Positions 1-12,315 are shown, counted from the stretch's first letter. The stretch is DNA of 64,000 bases from Zeus faber (GCA_960531495.1 OY482854.1:8041259-8105258), one strand, 5' to 3'. Notes: generated by a model from the letters alone, not told the origin. Program-made: numbers and translations.

Positions 1-2469
1 ATCGGATATCGAATAAACCGTGATTGTTAAGAGATTCTGACAGTGAGTGTTAAAAGGGATCACTCTCAAGTGATACATCAACTGTAGCCAGTTAGCAACA
101 ACTTCACACACATTGATTGTATTTAAATTAAATTACGCATAGCTTGTGGAGCTTGTTCTGTCAGACTTGGGCCGGCCTAAAGGCAGCCAGTCCCTTTTGT
201 CACCTGCTTTGCTGCCTGCTTGCTTGCTGTGCTCCCTTCACCTGAACTGCAGCCACCTGTTGGGCTCTGTTGCGCACTTCTATAGAATTGGGGGGATTCA
301 AGCTCATCACTCCTAAGTACGCCTATGTATGCCTATATTTCTGTACACCAGAATTACTTTTGGTTGAAACAAGAAACATTTTTTCTGGAAGAAACTCGAG
401 GGCGAATTCACAAAGATATGCATGCAGCCACTAATAGCACCATGAATTGCGCATCAATTGTGCATGCTATCTGCGTAAATAGTGCAAAATATATTGCACT
501 AATGATATGCCAGCATAAACACGTCCATAATGTTTTGCTGCTGAGTGCAATGTGCCCTTGTTTTGTTTGTGATCGCAATCATGTGGCAAAGTAAAAGCAA
601 TCTGTACGTCAGTGGATGAGGGGTCTCCATTGGAGAGTCATTACGCATTTACGCCACTGCTTTACACTTGCACACATTATTTGTCAACATAGAGGCAAGG
701 GGAAACGTTAATCATTTTTATCTTTATTCCCTATCTTTATTCCCTCTTTTTATGTAGTGTGAAGCCTCCAATTGTTTTCTAATCCGCTCCTGTTCACGCT
801 GTTACATTTTTGTTACTGCATTATGCTGTTAAAAGGCAACAAACTCAACACTTCCCAGATGTCTTTTAAAATAAAACATTAAGACAGCTGGATGGATTAA
901 AGAACAGCAAAGCAAAGTGGACCAGAATGAATGAATCAAGGTTTCTTCCGCTAAACAATATAGATGCCATGTATTGCAATTTTATCAGTGTTTGATTTTA
1001 TAATAGAACGATCATAGTTTTATGGATTCATTTCCTCAATCTTTTCAACTTTTCATCTTAAGCCGTTTATCAGCCCCACCGTCACCTCCCGGTCTAAGCT
1101 GAAGCCCAGCGGGGCTGAGCCGACCTGCCCAAACCCCATTCCTCCACCAGGGCGAATAGCACGTTGCTGCGGATCTATTCATACATCAATCACATCGTAT
1201 CTGAGTGATAAGTTCAGAGCAACTCTAATAAGTAAAGTTAATATGTTTATTTATATATATATATATTTTATAACATTTAACACATTTGAACCACTTTTGT
1301 GTCACAACTGAAGCAGGCCACAGATAAAGCCTTGTACTTAATGAGCGATCAATGTGTCGTTGTAGGTCTGGAAGCACCCCCACCCCACCCACCCCCCGTT
1401 TACTGTCTTACAGGACTTGAAAAAAAAAAGACTCTAAAAATGACTTAAAGTTATGAATGTATTATCAAAATAGTTGACCATTCATTTAATAGCTGGCATC
1501 TAGGCGATTGACTAATCATTGCATGCATCTCAAAAAGTAAAAAGTAAAAAAAAAACATTAAGTTAAAAACTGTGTCATACACTATTTGGCCTAGTTATCG
1601 TTTGTGCAATTTATTATTTTATCCATAATGTTTATTTAACAATTTTATTTAATTTAATTATAGTTAATTATTGATTTTTAATATTTTATTGTGTCATTTT
1701 TGATTTATGGAATTTGGAAAATTAATCTATTGAATGGGGGCGTGGGCTCATGGGGGACTTTTTCCCCGAGAGAGAGGCGCACATGCATACATTTGTTGCA
1801 ATGTTTCACAATTATTTTCAGTAAAATAAAATTTGTTAGTTCAAAGACCTTTATTTTGAAATCAAAAGCTCAAAGACCACAACCTACAACCCACAACACT
1901 TGGGCACTTTAAAAATTGGGAAACTGCTGTTTACATTATCTACCACTAGTCACTTTTATATATCAGGTATTCTATTGCAAACTTGTTTTGTCTGACCTCT
2001 TAGTAGTACATTTTCGTGTTTGTCGTACAACAATGTTTCTATCATACCATTCAGTATGACATTGCATTGTTGTGGCTTATGTGTGGCCCTATGACTATTT
2101 AAGATGTCCACTATCCAGACTATCACAATTATAATTCTCTGTATTATACTATATCTTTCTTTTAGGTAAATCCTTTTCTATTTTTTATACTCCTTTTCTA
2201 TTACTTATGTTTTTCAAATATTGTATTGAAATACTATTTTCAAATACTCCTTAAATTCGGTTTTTAAATACTGTTTCATTTCTAATCACTGATATGCCCT
2301 TATTTTACTTATTGTGTAAAGTTGAGTTATATATATACATATACTGAATATCATATATATATATATAATTAATATGTTGTTAGTATTATTACTATTATTT
2401 ATAATTATAATTATAATTGTAATAATAATAATAATAATAATTATTATTATTATTATTGTTATTATTATT

Positions 2470-2526
<57 letters not shown>

Positions 2527-2879
2527 TGTCTAGTTTAGGGCACCCACCCCCGTTTTGATTGAGTTGGGGGAAATAAATGGGTTAATTTAAATAAATCAAT
2601 CGTTAAGCATCATTGCATTTGTCTAAGAAGGATTAAGGAGTTATTGACCGTAGCTTGACGTAGCTTGATAAAATGGTAAAGGCAAGAAATGATCAAGAAA
2701 ATAAACATAAAATAAAAATGAACGCAGGATTTAAAAATGGTGACACACTTTAACTTAGAAAGAAAGTAATGTGACTCTCAATAAAGTAATGAAATGAGAA
2801 ACATTAAGGGGATAGTTGACTTCTCTAATGGGGGAATTCATTAAATTTGACGCATCAACCCGTCATCATGAAGCAGAAA
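1..2879. other. AT-rich spacer without a recognisable gene
   Basis: No open frame here resembles a known protein. Base composition is AT-rich, with homopolymer A and T runs, short TA runs near 1252-1266 and 2334-2366, and a long trinucleotide tract at about 2405-2527. A C-rich stretch near 1376-1400 interrupts it. I see no promoter, RNA gene or terminal inverted repeat that I can support. Confidence 0.6.
2405..2527. repeat. (TAA)n/(ATT)n microsatellite with inverted halves
   Basis: The tract reads AAT-type triplets, then ATT-type triplets near 2440-2470, then a long uninterrupted AAT-type run to about 2527. Because the ATT block is complementary to the AAT blocks, the tract can fold on itself. 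It is directly readable in the sequence and of no obvious coding value. Confidence 0.9.
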
Positions 2880-3159
2880 TGGAATTCTTTCAAAGTCTAA
2901 CAGATGGTCGAGTCGTTGTTGGTAGTTTCAGTGGCTCTCCAGAGCTTATGTGTGGAATTTGTAGGTAGTACCTCCCGCTCGTCTCGTCTGCCACGTCACG
3001 TGGGCTCCAGTGGTCGGCGGTTTGGATAGGCCGGGAAAGCTTCAGTGTGGGATGATCCGGGGGCCATGGTGTCACGGTCCCGGACTCGGTCCGGACAAAC
3101 TGATTAGACTCTCTGATGACTTCTGGGTTGAATGGCGATGATTTCCAGGTCATCAGAAC

Positions 3160-3600
3160 ACAACAGCAATACAGCGCAGTATGCAGTCGCCCAGAACAGT
3201 TACACAGTAACTTGTAGTACAGTATGCTACATACAGTACAGTAAGGCAGTGGGGTCTATGTGAGTGTCTCAGTGCTTTTTGTTAGGACCCCTGGTGAGTT
3301 CAGCATTGACAGTCCTTATGGCTTGAGGGAAGAAACTCCATCTCAGTCTCTCTGTCCTCGCTGTGTGACTGTGCGCTTGTCCGACCGCAGCACCTGGAAC
3401 AGTCAGTTGTTGGGGTTGTGAGGATCCTTCATGCTCCTGCGGGCTCTGCTACTAAACCTCCTGATGTATAAGTCCTGCAGGGAAGGGAGGGTAGTTTCAG
3501 TGGTACGTTGGGCTAAACGCACCAGCCTCTGCAGGGCCCGCCTGTCCTGAGCAGTACAGTTCCCAAACCATGCAGTGATGTTGCCTGTCAGGATGCTCAA
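3160..3600 (-). mobile_element. LINE 3' end, reverse transcriptase C-terminal remnant (CR1/L2/Rex-like)
   Basis: On the minus strand an open segment from 3600 to 3403 ends a reverse-transcriptase polyprotein. It contains a W-x-G-N-C-T motif, then a stretch with LQRLVRLAQ, then SLQDLYIRR and a Lys-Asp-Pro-His end, the usual C-terminal signature of teleost non-LTR retrotransposons. After a frame change, coding similarity continues to about 3290 with a WSFFPQAIR-like motif. Below that, toward 3160, lies a 3' untranslated tail rich in repeated CAGTA-type words. The copy is strongly 5' truncated, as is normal for LINEs. The clade cannot be settled by eye. Confidence 0.7.
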
Positions 3601-4223
3601 CTTTTAATTGTTTGTTCGATACCTTTTGAGCGTAACAGGAATCATGGAACCATTTTGTCAACGTTTGTAATGCCTTTGTACAAAAAGTTCTTCAAAGTTT
3701 CAACAAGTTGCTTTTGGAGTGTGAAAGGGGCCAACTTTGAACCAAATGTATCAATAATACCAAATTTAAATATGTGCAAATAGCACCAGTGCACCAAGAA
3801 GCTATTTGCGTGGCAGCGCAGTTATGGGTGCAATTCATCATTTGCGGGTGCTGGGTGAATTAGAGGCTACATTTTTTCTGTTATTTGCACTGGTTTATCG
3901 GCGGCAAAAGCAGCACAATCACTTTGTGTATTCACCCCCTGGGTACTGTTTCTAAAGGTTTTAGTGGAGCTGTGTGTATTCCATTCTCGTCCTTAACTAA
4001 ATAGTGATATTGAAAGTTATGAAAGCAACTGGTAGGCAATTTAAATCTGAGTTATACACACTCAGTTCACTCATATTTGTATGAAAGTATGTATATGTAT
4101 GTGACGAATAAACCTCTTTAATCTCAAACACAAACACAAGCACACCACTGGAACTCACCTGGAATTAATTCCCAAATCGGATTAGCATCGATTGCACACA
4201 CAGATGGTGGTGGAGTTGCATCC

Positions 4224-4241
4224 GTGTGAGTGTGTGTGTGT

Positions 4242-4322
<81 letters not shown>
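4224..4322. repeat. (TG)n microsatellite
   Basis: This is an almost pure TG dinucleotide run, with small interruptions near 4230 and 4246 and a TGGG-rich end. Open frames across it, such as His/Thr or Cys/Val strings, are artefacts of the repeat. Confidence 0.95.
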
Positions 4323-4324
<2 letters not shown>

Positions 4325-6100
4325 CAGGCCTTCCTTGGGAGAGCGAGGTGAGCCCTGGACAAACCTTTGGGCTAATTGGACGAGATGCCAGATCCTCCAA
4401 ATATAAGTAATATAACCTCAAAATCCTAGATTTGGAAGCTCTGGAGCCATCCGGGATGAATGCTTCGTGACTACGGCTGCTCAGTTGAAATTCGGAAAAC
4501 AAGCTGTCTCTCACTTGAACACATTGATGAAGGTAAATATTAGATATGGTGGATCATTACTAGAGTAGAGACCCCCCTTTACATTTGTACCAGGAAACGG
4601 AAACAAAAATTCATACATCCATCTCAAGTAGCGTCAAAGTCATGTTGCTTTAAAAAAGGGATAAATACAGGAAAATCCAAGTGCATTTTTCTTTATTTAT
4701 CCCTTTTTTAAAGCAACACTATGTAATAATTTTACCTTACCACCTGCCCGAATGCCTGTTCTTGCATTATGGGTTGAGTACGAAACCACAGGAAAAGTGT
4801 CTTATGCTTTCCAGCATCATTCCATGATGTTTGGCTCCGGTAATTATAATTTCTTTGCCTGGTAAAATACAAATATATATACAAACCCTTTCATAATGCT
4901 CATACAAAACATAGCCACCCCACCCCCCTGGCACAGATAAGACGGGCCCGTGGTGCCAGGCACCTGCACCTCCGCCGACACGCAACAGCCTCACTTTCAT
5001 TGCACCACAGGATTTTTTTCACCCTGACTCGGGCCTGTGAGCCGATCTGCCAGGCCGAGCACATCTAGTACCCACACCGTTGACAGCGGGCCCCATCCCT
5101 CCTTAAGTCCCTACGCCCTCTCTCCCTGCAGCTACGGGAACCACTCATTATATCTGCGTTTGTAACTTAGATTGTTAGTGTTATTGCTTGACCGATAAGG
5201 TAAAATTTTGCTGTTGATATAATATTGTTTTTTTCCCCTCATACAATAAAAAAAGGCACTAGAATGCAATAATCAAGAAGCTGGTTTTACAAAATCCCCT
5301 TCCTTTCTGAAGTCTCAAGGTTACCAGGTTTGGTCATTACTTCTGATACAGACAGCTCAAATTATTTAAATGGAATTAATCACAGCACAACTTTGTTTGA
5401 GTAACTTCGTCTAATGGTAACAGGCACAAAATAATATTTTTATCTTCTGTACCTTTGGTCAATCAAATTTCTTTACTGTTTAAAACCTGTTCACCAGATC
5501 TACCCCCTTTTTGGAGCACTGCATAGATTCCGAGCTGTGCGGATAATAGCTCAGGAAATGAGTCGGCCGTATTCATAACTATTGATTGAAGTGTCTAATA
5601 TCTTGAGGTCATGTTGGGAGTTTTGTCATCTTTAATTGGACCACGCCATGGCTAGAAGGGGGAAATTTCTTTGGAAATACCAACGTGATGCGAATCGATG
5701 ACCTCCACCATGGAATCATTCATGCTCTGCCCTGGTTTCATACCCTTGTGTTTACATAAAAATTCAGCGGTATTGATTCGACATGAGCATGAATTCAGAA
5801 ACTCGTGCATGCGGCTTTTCCTGCCTTTTTCCCACATGAATTCAAAATGTAATCAGCTTTAGACTTTGATGATTTGGGACGACATTTAAAGGCCATGACT
5901 GTACTCATGTAATCATAATGCAATTTGAAAAACACAAATTGTAATCACAACATTTGAAAAACAAAGTATGCCATTATGTGGAAAAACTCACTCCTCAGCC
6001 AAGAGACATGCAGCAGGCTTTTAATTGGACCGAAAGAGCATTCTTTGAGGGCTGTAGCGACGTAAATTGGGTAAAAACGAAAACAATTGCTGTATACCAA
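4323..6100. other. Spacer without a recognisable gene
   Basis: No protein-like open frame with family signatures is present. The stretch contains one perfect foldback (4643-4718), described separately, and otherwise mixed AT-rich sequence with a moderately GC-rich patch near 4900-5130. Confidence 0.55.
4643..4718. repeat. Perfect 25-bp inverted repeat (foldback, MITE-like fragment)
   Basis: Bases 4643-4667 are the exact reverse complement of 4694-4718 (25 of 25), separated by a 26-bp loop. The arm starts TGTTGCTTT on the left and ends AAAGCAACA on the right. The arrangement suits a small nonautonomous DNA transposon or the remnant of a longer inverted-repeat element. No transposase is nearby and I see no clear target-site duplication. 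Confidence 0.7.
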
Positions 6101-6106
6101 ATATAT

Positions 6107-6145
<39 letters not shown>

Positions 6146-6160
6146 GATATATATATATAG
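6101..6160. repeat. (TA)n microsatellite with palindromic flanks
   Basis: A TA run is flanked on the left by sequence containing TATACCAA and ATCCAATATA, and on the right by TTGGATATATA and AGTATACCA. The whole block from about 6093 to 6171 is therefore a near palindrome that could extrude as a hairpin. Confidence 0.85.
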
Positions 6161-7410
6161 TATACCATTTTCTAATTTACTGCTTAGATGGAAAGAAGAT
6201 GCAGCAGCTTATTTGGCTGGTTTGTTTTTTTTGTCATAATCGACTATCGAATATATAATTTTGACACAAATATATGCTGGTGACAATTCCTTTCACAACA
6301 ACCGACTCTTCTGACTCAAAGGACTGAAATTTCAGTCGTTTGATCTCCAAAAAAGAGCCAAACTTTTCATCACCACTCCAATTACGCTTGAGTACTCAGG
6401 AGTCAGTAAAAAAAACTCTCCATCTTCACTATTTTGGCATTTCTATGAGCTGAAATAGCATTTGAAATCAATATCTTTCCACTAGCTCTGCTCCTAACAT
6501 AAGACCAGAATAGTTATGTGAATAAAAAGCTGTCATATTAATGATAGCCTTTTAATATATAGTTATTTTTAGGATGAAAATGCCTCTCCCTAGTAGATGG
6601 GAGTTGAGGTTCAATTTTAATGAACCACAGCTGCCATGGATGACATCAACTTGACGGTACCTAATTATCAATTGGGGATCTACCTTTGGTTTCCTCAAGT
6701 CTCAGGGTGTTGTCTCGCACTCTAGCAGTCCTATTGACCCATTCTATCATATGTATGCATCTATATCATATTCATTTTCCTGTCCACTTGAAAAAATCTC
6801 CACGTGAGAGTAAACTCCTGGCTTCTTTGACGGACCACCATTGCTGTGAGCATTCCTCCAGAAACATTAGCAGGCCGAATATTGATCAAAATATATCTCC
6901 AGATGTGTTTCTGTATATACACTACTCACAAAAAGTTAGGGATATTTGGCTTTTGGGTGAAATTTATGGAAAATGTAAAAAATTCAGCTACACTGATATT
7001 TTATCATGAAAGCAGGCAAGTAGAAGCATGCAATGGTGATTTCCTCATCTCAAACAATTTATTGAAACAAAAGCCAACAACAGCAGTGGGTTTACCACAA
7101 CAAAAAATGTCAATGTCTCAATAACTTGTCATGTTCCCTTGAGCATCAATTACAGCTTGACAACGACGTCTCATGCTGTTCACAAGTCGACTTATTGTCT
7201 GCTGAGGCATGGCACCCCACTCTTCTTTAAGGGCGGCCTCAGGTCATTGAGGTTCTGGGACACAGAGTTACGAGCCTCTACACGGTCACTCAGCTGATCT
7301 CATAGGTTTTTCTATGGGATTCAGGTCTGGAGAAAGTGCAGGCCACTCCATTTGAGGTGCCCCAGTCTCCAGCAGCCGTTCCCTAATGATGCGACCTTGA
7401 TGAGCTGGAG

Positions 7411-7795
7411 CATTGAAGAAGAAGAATCTTTAATTGTCACACAGCACAGCACGCCACACTACAACACACACTTTGGATGGTGGCCGGTGAAATGAGGCCT
7501 CTTTATTTGACCCATCCTTTGCTTGTCCTTCCTCCGGGGGCGAAGCCAGGAGCAGTGGGCAGCATTCGTGGACGCGCCCGGGGACCTGGTGATGATTGTC
7601 CATCGCTGGTCAGATGATGATGTGTGCATGTTTTTGGTGGGGGTCCTTACTGACGTTAGGTGGAGGACACCCCATGTGAGCACGGGGAGAACATGCAAAC
7701 TCCACACAGAAAGACTCCTATTTGGGGATAACCCGCCCGGAGCACAGTGCCAACAGCCCCCCAGGCGGGAATCGAACCCAGGACCTTCATGCAGG
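7411..7795. mobile_element. Short interspersed repeat nested in the Tc1 transposon
   Basis: This segment begins GAAGAAGAAGAATC and interrupts the transposase frame between the NPVIVPLH and PAH regions. A second copy with the same beginning, a GGTGAAATGAGGCCTCT core and the GGGACCTGGTGATGA end lies at about 42725-42925, where it interrupts a gypsy element. Two copies in unrelated hosts show it is mobile. It has no coding capacity and no clear tRNA-type promoter. Part of the 3' side (about 7735-7795) contains a GGGAATCGAACCC box, resembling a tRNA-derived B box on the minus strand. Confidence 0.7.
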
Positions 7796-7841
7796 GGCAC
7801 AATGACTGGATTTATGATGTTATTCAGGTAGTATGGGCTTG

Positions 7842-8411
7842 TCACTGTACAAAGTGTAGGGAAGTTCTGTATTGACGAGACACACCTGCCCACACTGTAG
7901 CACCACCACCACCAAAGGCTCGTCTGGTGACAACAGTGGCTGATGCATAGCGCTCTCCTTGACGTCTCCAACATTGTTGGCGGCCATTATTTCTGCTCAA
8001 CGTGAATCGACTTTCATCAGAGAACAGCACTGAGGCCCACTGGTCCCTCGTCCAGCGTAAATGCCTTCTGGCCCATGCAAGACGATGATGCCTGTGCCTG
8101 GTGGTGTGGTCAGGTACCCTTGCAGGTCGTCTAGCATGCAGACCACACTGATGTAAACGGTTTTGAATGGTCTGACGTGACCCTTGGGTGCCTCTCACCT
8201 CCCTTAAATGTGGTTGGAGTTGACTGTTCACAATGAAGCGGTCATCAGTGTGGGATGTGGCCAAAGCACGTCCACTTCTATGCCTTTCTTTGACTCTTCC
8301 AGTCTCTCTGTATCTCTGTTGCAACCTGCTGATGACACTCATCTCATTCATTCTCATTCCAGCGATAAAACACTTATTTAAGCCAGAAGCTGATGTTTGA
8401 AATATAAACAA
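7842..8411 (-). pseudogene. Tc1-type transposase, N-terminal and central part
   Basis: This open frame of about 190 codons holds the DNA-binding part of a Tc1 transposase: an Arg-rich linker ([16 protein letters not shown]), a second helix region with [14 protein letters not shown], then a Trp-rich stretch and the SDESRF motif carrying the first Asp of the DD(E/D) triad. It ends near TSLHFVQ; in the next frame (about 7841-7795) a YYLNNIINPVIVPLH stretch continues the protein before the inserted repeat. Complete Tc1 transposases are about 340 residues. The start is poorly defined because the N terminus has diverged. It is a broken gene with no predicted activity. Confidence 0.8.
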
Positions 8412-9289
8412 GAAACGGCTGCAAACTCACCGTGGCAGTTTCGCCACCACACGCTACCAAGTGGGGTGTTCAGGGCCCTCCAGCACAAAGACACAGACGA
8501 CGGGGGGTTGATAACACCAGTTTATTGTAGAGATGAGGCTAGGTGGAACTAGCCAGGAGCAGGTGAAACATGTCATGACAGGGCTCCTATCCTGAATGAG
8601 AGTGTGGAGCAGGGATGTGCGTTCAGGGGAGGCAGGTAAGGCAGACCCTCACCTGTCATCGTGAAAAGAAAAAACAAATGATGATAAAATAAAATAAATA
8701 TTAATATTTGTCTACTTATCTGTGCTATAAATGTAGTTTGTGTAAGATTCTAAAAATTTTAATCATTTTTATTATCAAAATCGCTGAATTTGCATATCTC
8801 CAGTTCAATTAGAGGGGAGATGTGTGAGGAGAGGGGAGATCACGCAATCCCTCACAAACTGGGTTGAGCAAATGCGCCTTTTGCTTTCTCACTGTTTCTC
8901 ACCAATGTAATTTTTGTAGACACTTTTATATGTCCTCACTTTCCATAAAATAGGCAATATATTCATGTATGTGTATAACATATTTAGTCTTGCTTATCTG
9001 ACATAACACCGCACTGAAAAAGCATGAGGTGAGGCACCCAGTACCTCTGCCTCACTGAAGGGGGAGTGTGCGTCAATAATCTCCATTGAGACCGTGAGAC
9101 TTTTAAAACTAATGGAAGATAAGGAGACTTTTACAACAAAATCACACAGAGATTCAGTCGTCAATGTGCAAGCTGCCAACTGAAGCAGCTGTTCATTTAA
9201 GCGACTCTATTGGGTTCATATAAATCTGACTCTGAAAAAGTCAGTGCCTCACCAGCCAAGAACCTCACCGCACGTCATTGGTTTGGACG
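8412..9289. other. Repeat-like spacer, no gene recognised
   Basis: The segment near 8460-8580 (CACCAGTTTATTG and following) resembles the minus-strand end of an LTR, with a TTTATT complement of a polyadenylation signal. The next part, about 8617-9275, starts and ends with related GGTGAGGC/CCTCACC-type words and may be a dispersed fish repeat. Neither can be assigned to a family here. No coding sequence is supported. Confidence 0.35.
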
Positions 9290-9365
9290 GGCTTTTTAAA
9301 CCTGATGCTCGTTAGCCCAACTGTGGGCGGTGTCTCCACGCAAGCCATCCCATCCACCACAACTG
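9290..9365. repeat. Partial copy of the 12.1-kb palindromic repeat
   Basis: The words CCTGATGCTCGTTAGCCCAA and CCATCCCATCCACCACAAC occur here in the same order as in the right arm of the palindrome at 12108-12203. About 30 bases in the middle differ. As at 12.2 kb, the copy is followed within about 100 bases by a purine/pyrimidine-biased dinucleotide run. Confidence 0.6.
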
Positions 9366-9956
9366 TCTTCTCTTCATTTCTCCTTTCGCCAAGCACATCA
9401 CCCGCTCTCCCTCTATTAGAGACATGCTCCTCTGTTACTCGCCCCTTATCGCTGTCTCTCTCTCTCTCTCTGAGGGGGATCAGAGTGACAGGGTGTAATG
9501 GGGGAAAGCTCAGCTGTGTGTCCTTCTCGTTACCGGCTCCTCTGCTATCACTGCCCGGTGGGAAGCGGTTGCACACGTGCATGTGCATGCCTACACAAGG
9601 ACACACACATCGTCATGGTGCACAGGTGACAGGGTCCAGTTGGAGGTGGTAGATGGGACAGGTCAGATGTTAATGGGTGGGGAGAGCAGGGATGGAGAGG
9701 GAGAGGGGAGGGAGGGAGAGGGGGTCATGCAGCCAGAGGGAGGACAAAAGCAAAATAAGTCAGAGGAAGTGGAAGAGGGAGAGGCAAAAATGTGAGGACC
9801 TGCAAAGGAAAAATACAAATTGGAGGTGAAAGAGGTTAGAGTAAGATAAGAAGAGAATTGAATAAAACCAGATTTTATTGATCCCCGCAAATGAAATTCA
9901 GGTATTTCGGCAGTTGAAGGTGACAGAACTGTAACTCTAAGTAAATACAAATGAAA

Positions 9957-10690
9957 TACATTTACATTTACATTTAGTCATTTGGCAGACGCTTTTATCC
10001 AAAGCGACTTACAAGGGAGAATAACATTCAGCTACATTGCGACAGAGATTAGTGTAACAACAACATTGGTGTAACAATAAATACTGCAAGGTGGTGCAAA
10101 GTAATTGTAGATTAGGACAGGAGGTACTCACTGAAGAGCTGGGTCTTCAGGTGCTTCTTAAAGACAGAGAGGGAGGTCCCCGCTCTGGTCATTTTTGGTA
10201 GCTCGTTCCACCAACGTGGAACTACAAATGAGAATAGCCTGGATTGCCGTGGCTGTACGGCCGGCAGAGCCAGGCGACGCTCATTTGACGAGCGCAGCAT
10301 CCGGGGGGCAACATGTGCTCTTACAAGAGCATTTAAGTAGGCGGGAGCATTCCCAACAATGACTCTGTAGGCCAGCATAAGAGACTTGAACTTGATGCGG
10401 GCGGCTACAGGTAACCAGTGGAGCTCGATGAGCAGCGGAGTGACATGTGCCCTCTTTGGCTGGTTGAACACCAGTCGCGCCGCCGCATTCTGTATCATCT
10501 GAAGTGGCTTCACCGCACAGGCCGGCAAGCCTGTTAAGAGGGCATTGCAGTAGTCGAGACGGGACATCACCAAGGTTTGTACCAGCAGTTGAGTGGCATA
10601 TTGGGTCAGGTACGGCCTGACTTTTCGGATGTTGAGTAGTGCGAAGCGGCAGGACCGGGAGACTGCGGCAACATGGTCCGAGAATGAAAT
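9957..10690 (-). mobile_element. L2/CR1-like LINE, 5'-truncated 3' end
   Basis: On the minus strand, coding similarity runs from about 10690 down to 10112 and ends at a stop. It is followed by a 3' untranslated end that includes, read on the plus strand, CATTTGGCAGACGCTTTTAT and AAAGCGACTTACA. This short motif is one of the most abundant repeat words in fish genomes. The coding part is the RT C-terminal domain. Truncation at about 10690 is typical of target-primed insertion. Confidence 0.85.
10112..10573 (-). pseudogene. L2/CR1-like reverse transcriptase, C-terminal region
   Basis: The frame of about 153 codons contains MSRLDYCNALLTG, LQMIQNAAARLVF, ELHWLPVAARIKFK and a final FKKHLKTQLF block, in the order found at the RT C terminus of L2/CR1 LINEs. 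Upstream the same protein continues to about 10690 in a shifted or non-ATG-initiated frame with DHVAAVSRSCRF. The segment includes the thumb and post-RT region only, so it lacks the catalytic residues. It ends with a natural stop and then the element's 3' UTR. Confidence 0.85.
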
Positions 10691-12107
10691 AAAATATACT
10701 GTATATTTGCATAGAAGTTAACAGTGTGTAGCACTTGTACAGCTGACTATGTTACCTTGAGAGGCCAATATGTCCAATGTATAAAGTACATAGAAAATTA
10801 TATATATGATATGTTACATAAGTAATTAGTAACAGTTCATAGCAATTATAGTGCTAGTATTGTAAAGTATTGTATTGTAAAATATATGTAGGGTGGTGAG
10901 GCAGCAGTATAGTACTCACAATAATAATTTACGATACTACTGCTAATAATGATAAGCACAATAGTACAATATTAATAACTAAGAGTAAATAACTGAGAGT
11001 AGGTGGAGACTTGTGCAGATGTTGCTTTGCAAATTAACCGTTATAGATATGGTATCATCTTATATTGATTTTATAAATGAAGACAAAAAATTACTGACTG
11101 ATTGGTATATACTGGAACTACTTTCTGTCTTCTTTTTTTATGATACGATTGAATGAACATTGGTAATATTTAGTGTCAGTGTTTGTTGTTTTGTGTACTG
11201 TTTCTTCAGAGGCTATGATAAAATAAGAGTGTCCCCATTTAAATGTTAAGTATGAATCCATCTTAATATAAAATATATAATTACGCAACTATATTTCTTT
11301 CAAATAATTTATAATACTCCTTTGTCTTTGTGTGAAAATGGCTTTCAGTAGACGGTCAAAAATGTCTGTATTAGACATGGAGGCCTGTAGACTCTATTCA
11401 GCCCTGAAATACTTTCTCTGTTTCCCTGTGTGTCAGTTATATGTCTGCAAAAATGTTGCCAATTGAGGTTAGCCTTAAAGAAACCTCCGGATTTGTCTTT
11501 GGGAAACATTATCCAATCAGTCTAAGAAGCCGACCTTGAATTAATGAAGGAGAGCAGGAGGTTCCTGAAGACGGAAATGCCGTCAAGGTTAAAACAAACA
11601 AAATGAAATATTCGTTCTGGGCAGGAAAAGGGTTATAAACATGATCTTCCTTTGTATTTTTTTTTTACCATAAAAGCCGCTTTTCTAAGGTGAGCTCTGA
11701 GTTCTAGAGTAGGCTAATTGTATTAGCATCGACATTCCTTCAGATGCACCAGGGCAAGACTTTCATCCGACAGCTTATATGACTCTGACAGTGGCTGCAA
11801 TCAGCGTTATTGGGTGGATCGACTTGAATTTCGACTAGCCCCTGGGCCACACCAGAAGTGACATCGTCAGCGTCACGTCAGCAACATGAAAGCGTTGTGT
11901 CATTTGATGATTAGTCAACTTCATCCGTCTACACTCCATCTACAACAAGCTTGCGTAAGCAGCATTCTCCAGACTTTAAACTTCAAATTATGAAATTTCT
12001 CAACTTTCAATGTGTAAGTGAATGAAATGAATCTTTGATTTAGATTTCAACCATTTACTTTCATTTTATTCACATTTGGAGTCTGTTTATGAACGGAATT
12101 GGATTAG
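10691..12107. other. AT-rich spacer, nothing recognised
   Basis: The stretch is AT-rich with short open frames only. I see no family signature, RNA gene, tandem array or inverted repeat of note. Confidence 0.55.
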
Positions 12108-12203
12108 TGTGGTGGATGGGATGGCTTGAGCAGCCGCACCTGATGCTCGTTTGGTTGGGCTAACAAGCATCAGGTGTGGCTACTCAAGCCGTCCATCCAC
12201 CAC
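12108..12203. repeat. Imperfect 96-bp palindrome followed by a TATA-like box
   Basis: The left arm, from GTGGTGGATGGGATGGC to GATGCTCG, is complementary to the right arm, from AAGCATCAGGTG to CCATCCACCAC. Each arm is about 45 bases with only a few mismatches, around a short centre containing GGTTGGGCTAAC. A TATAAAAG box follows at 12209-12216, then a (GA)n run. The structure may be an LTR fragment or a foldback element; a related half-copy is at 9290-9365. Confidence 0.7.
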
Positions 12204-12249
12204 AACAGTATAAAAGCGGAGATGGGAGGGGTAAGCAAGAGAAAAGGCT

Positions 12250-12258
12250 AGAGAGAGG

Positions 12259-12315
<57 letters not shown>

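Larger units (their letters stand above)
6922..8411 (-). mobile_element. Tc1/mariner-type DNA transposon, degenerate and interrupted
   Basis: The minus strand encodes a Tc1-family transposase that would cut and paste its own element through terminal inverted repeats. The N-terminal helix-turn-helix part and first catalytic region lie at 8411-7842, including [11 protein letters not shown] with the catalytic Asp. The C-terminal part lies at about 7410-7124, with a PAH motif and a LSPDLNPI-like motif. Between them a different repeat has inserted (7411-7795). The terminal sequence near 6922-6950 (CACTACTCACAAAAAG) is typical of a Tc1 end; the opposite end beyond 8411 is not recognisable. Several frame changes and stops make it inactive. 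Confidence 0.85.
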
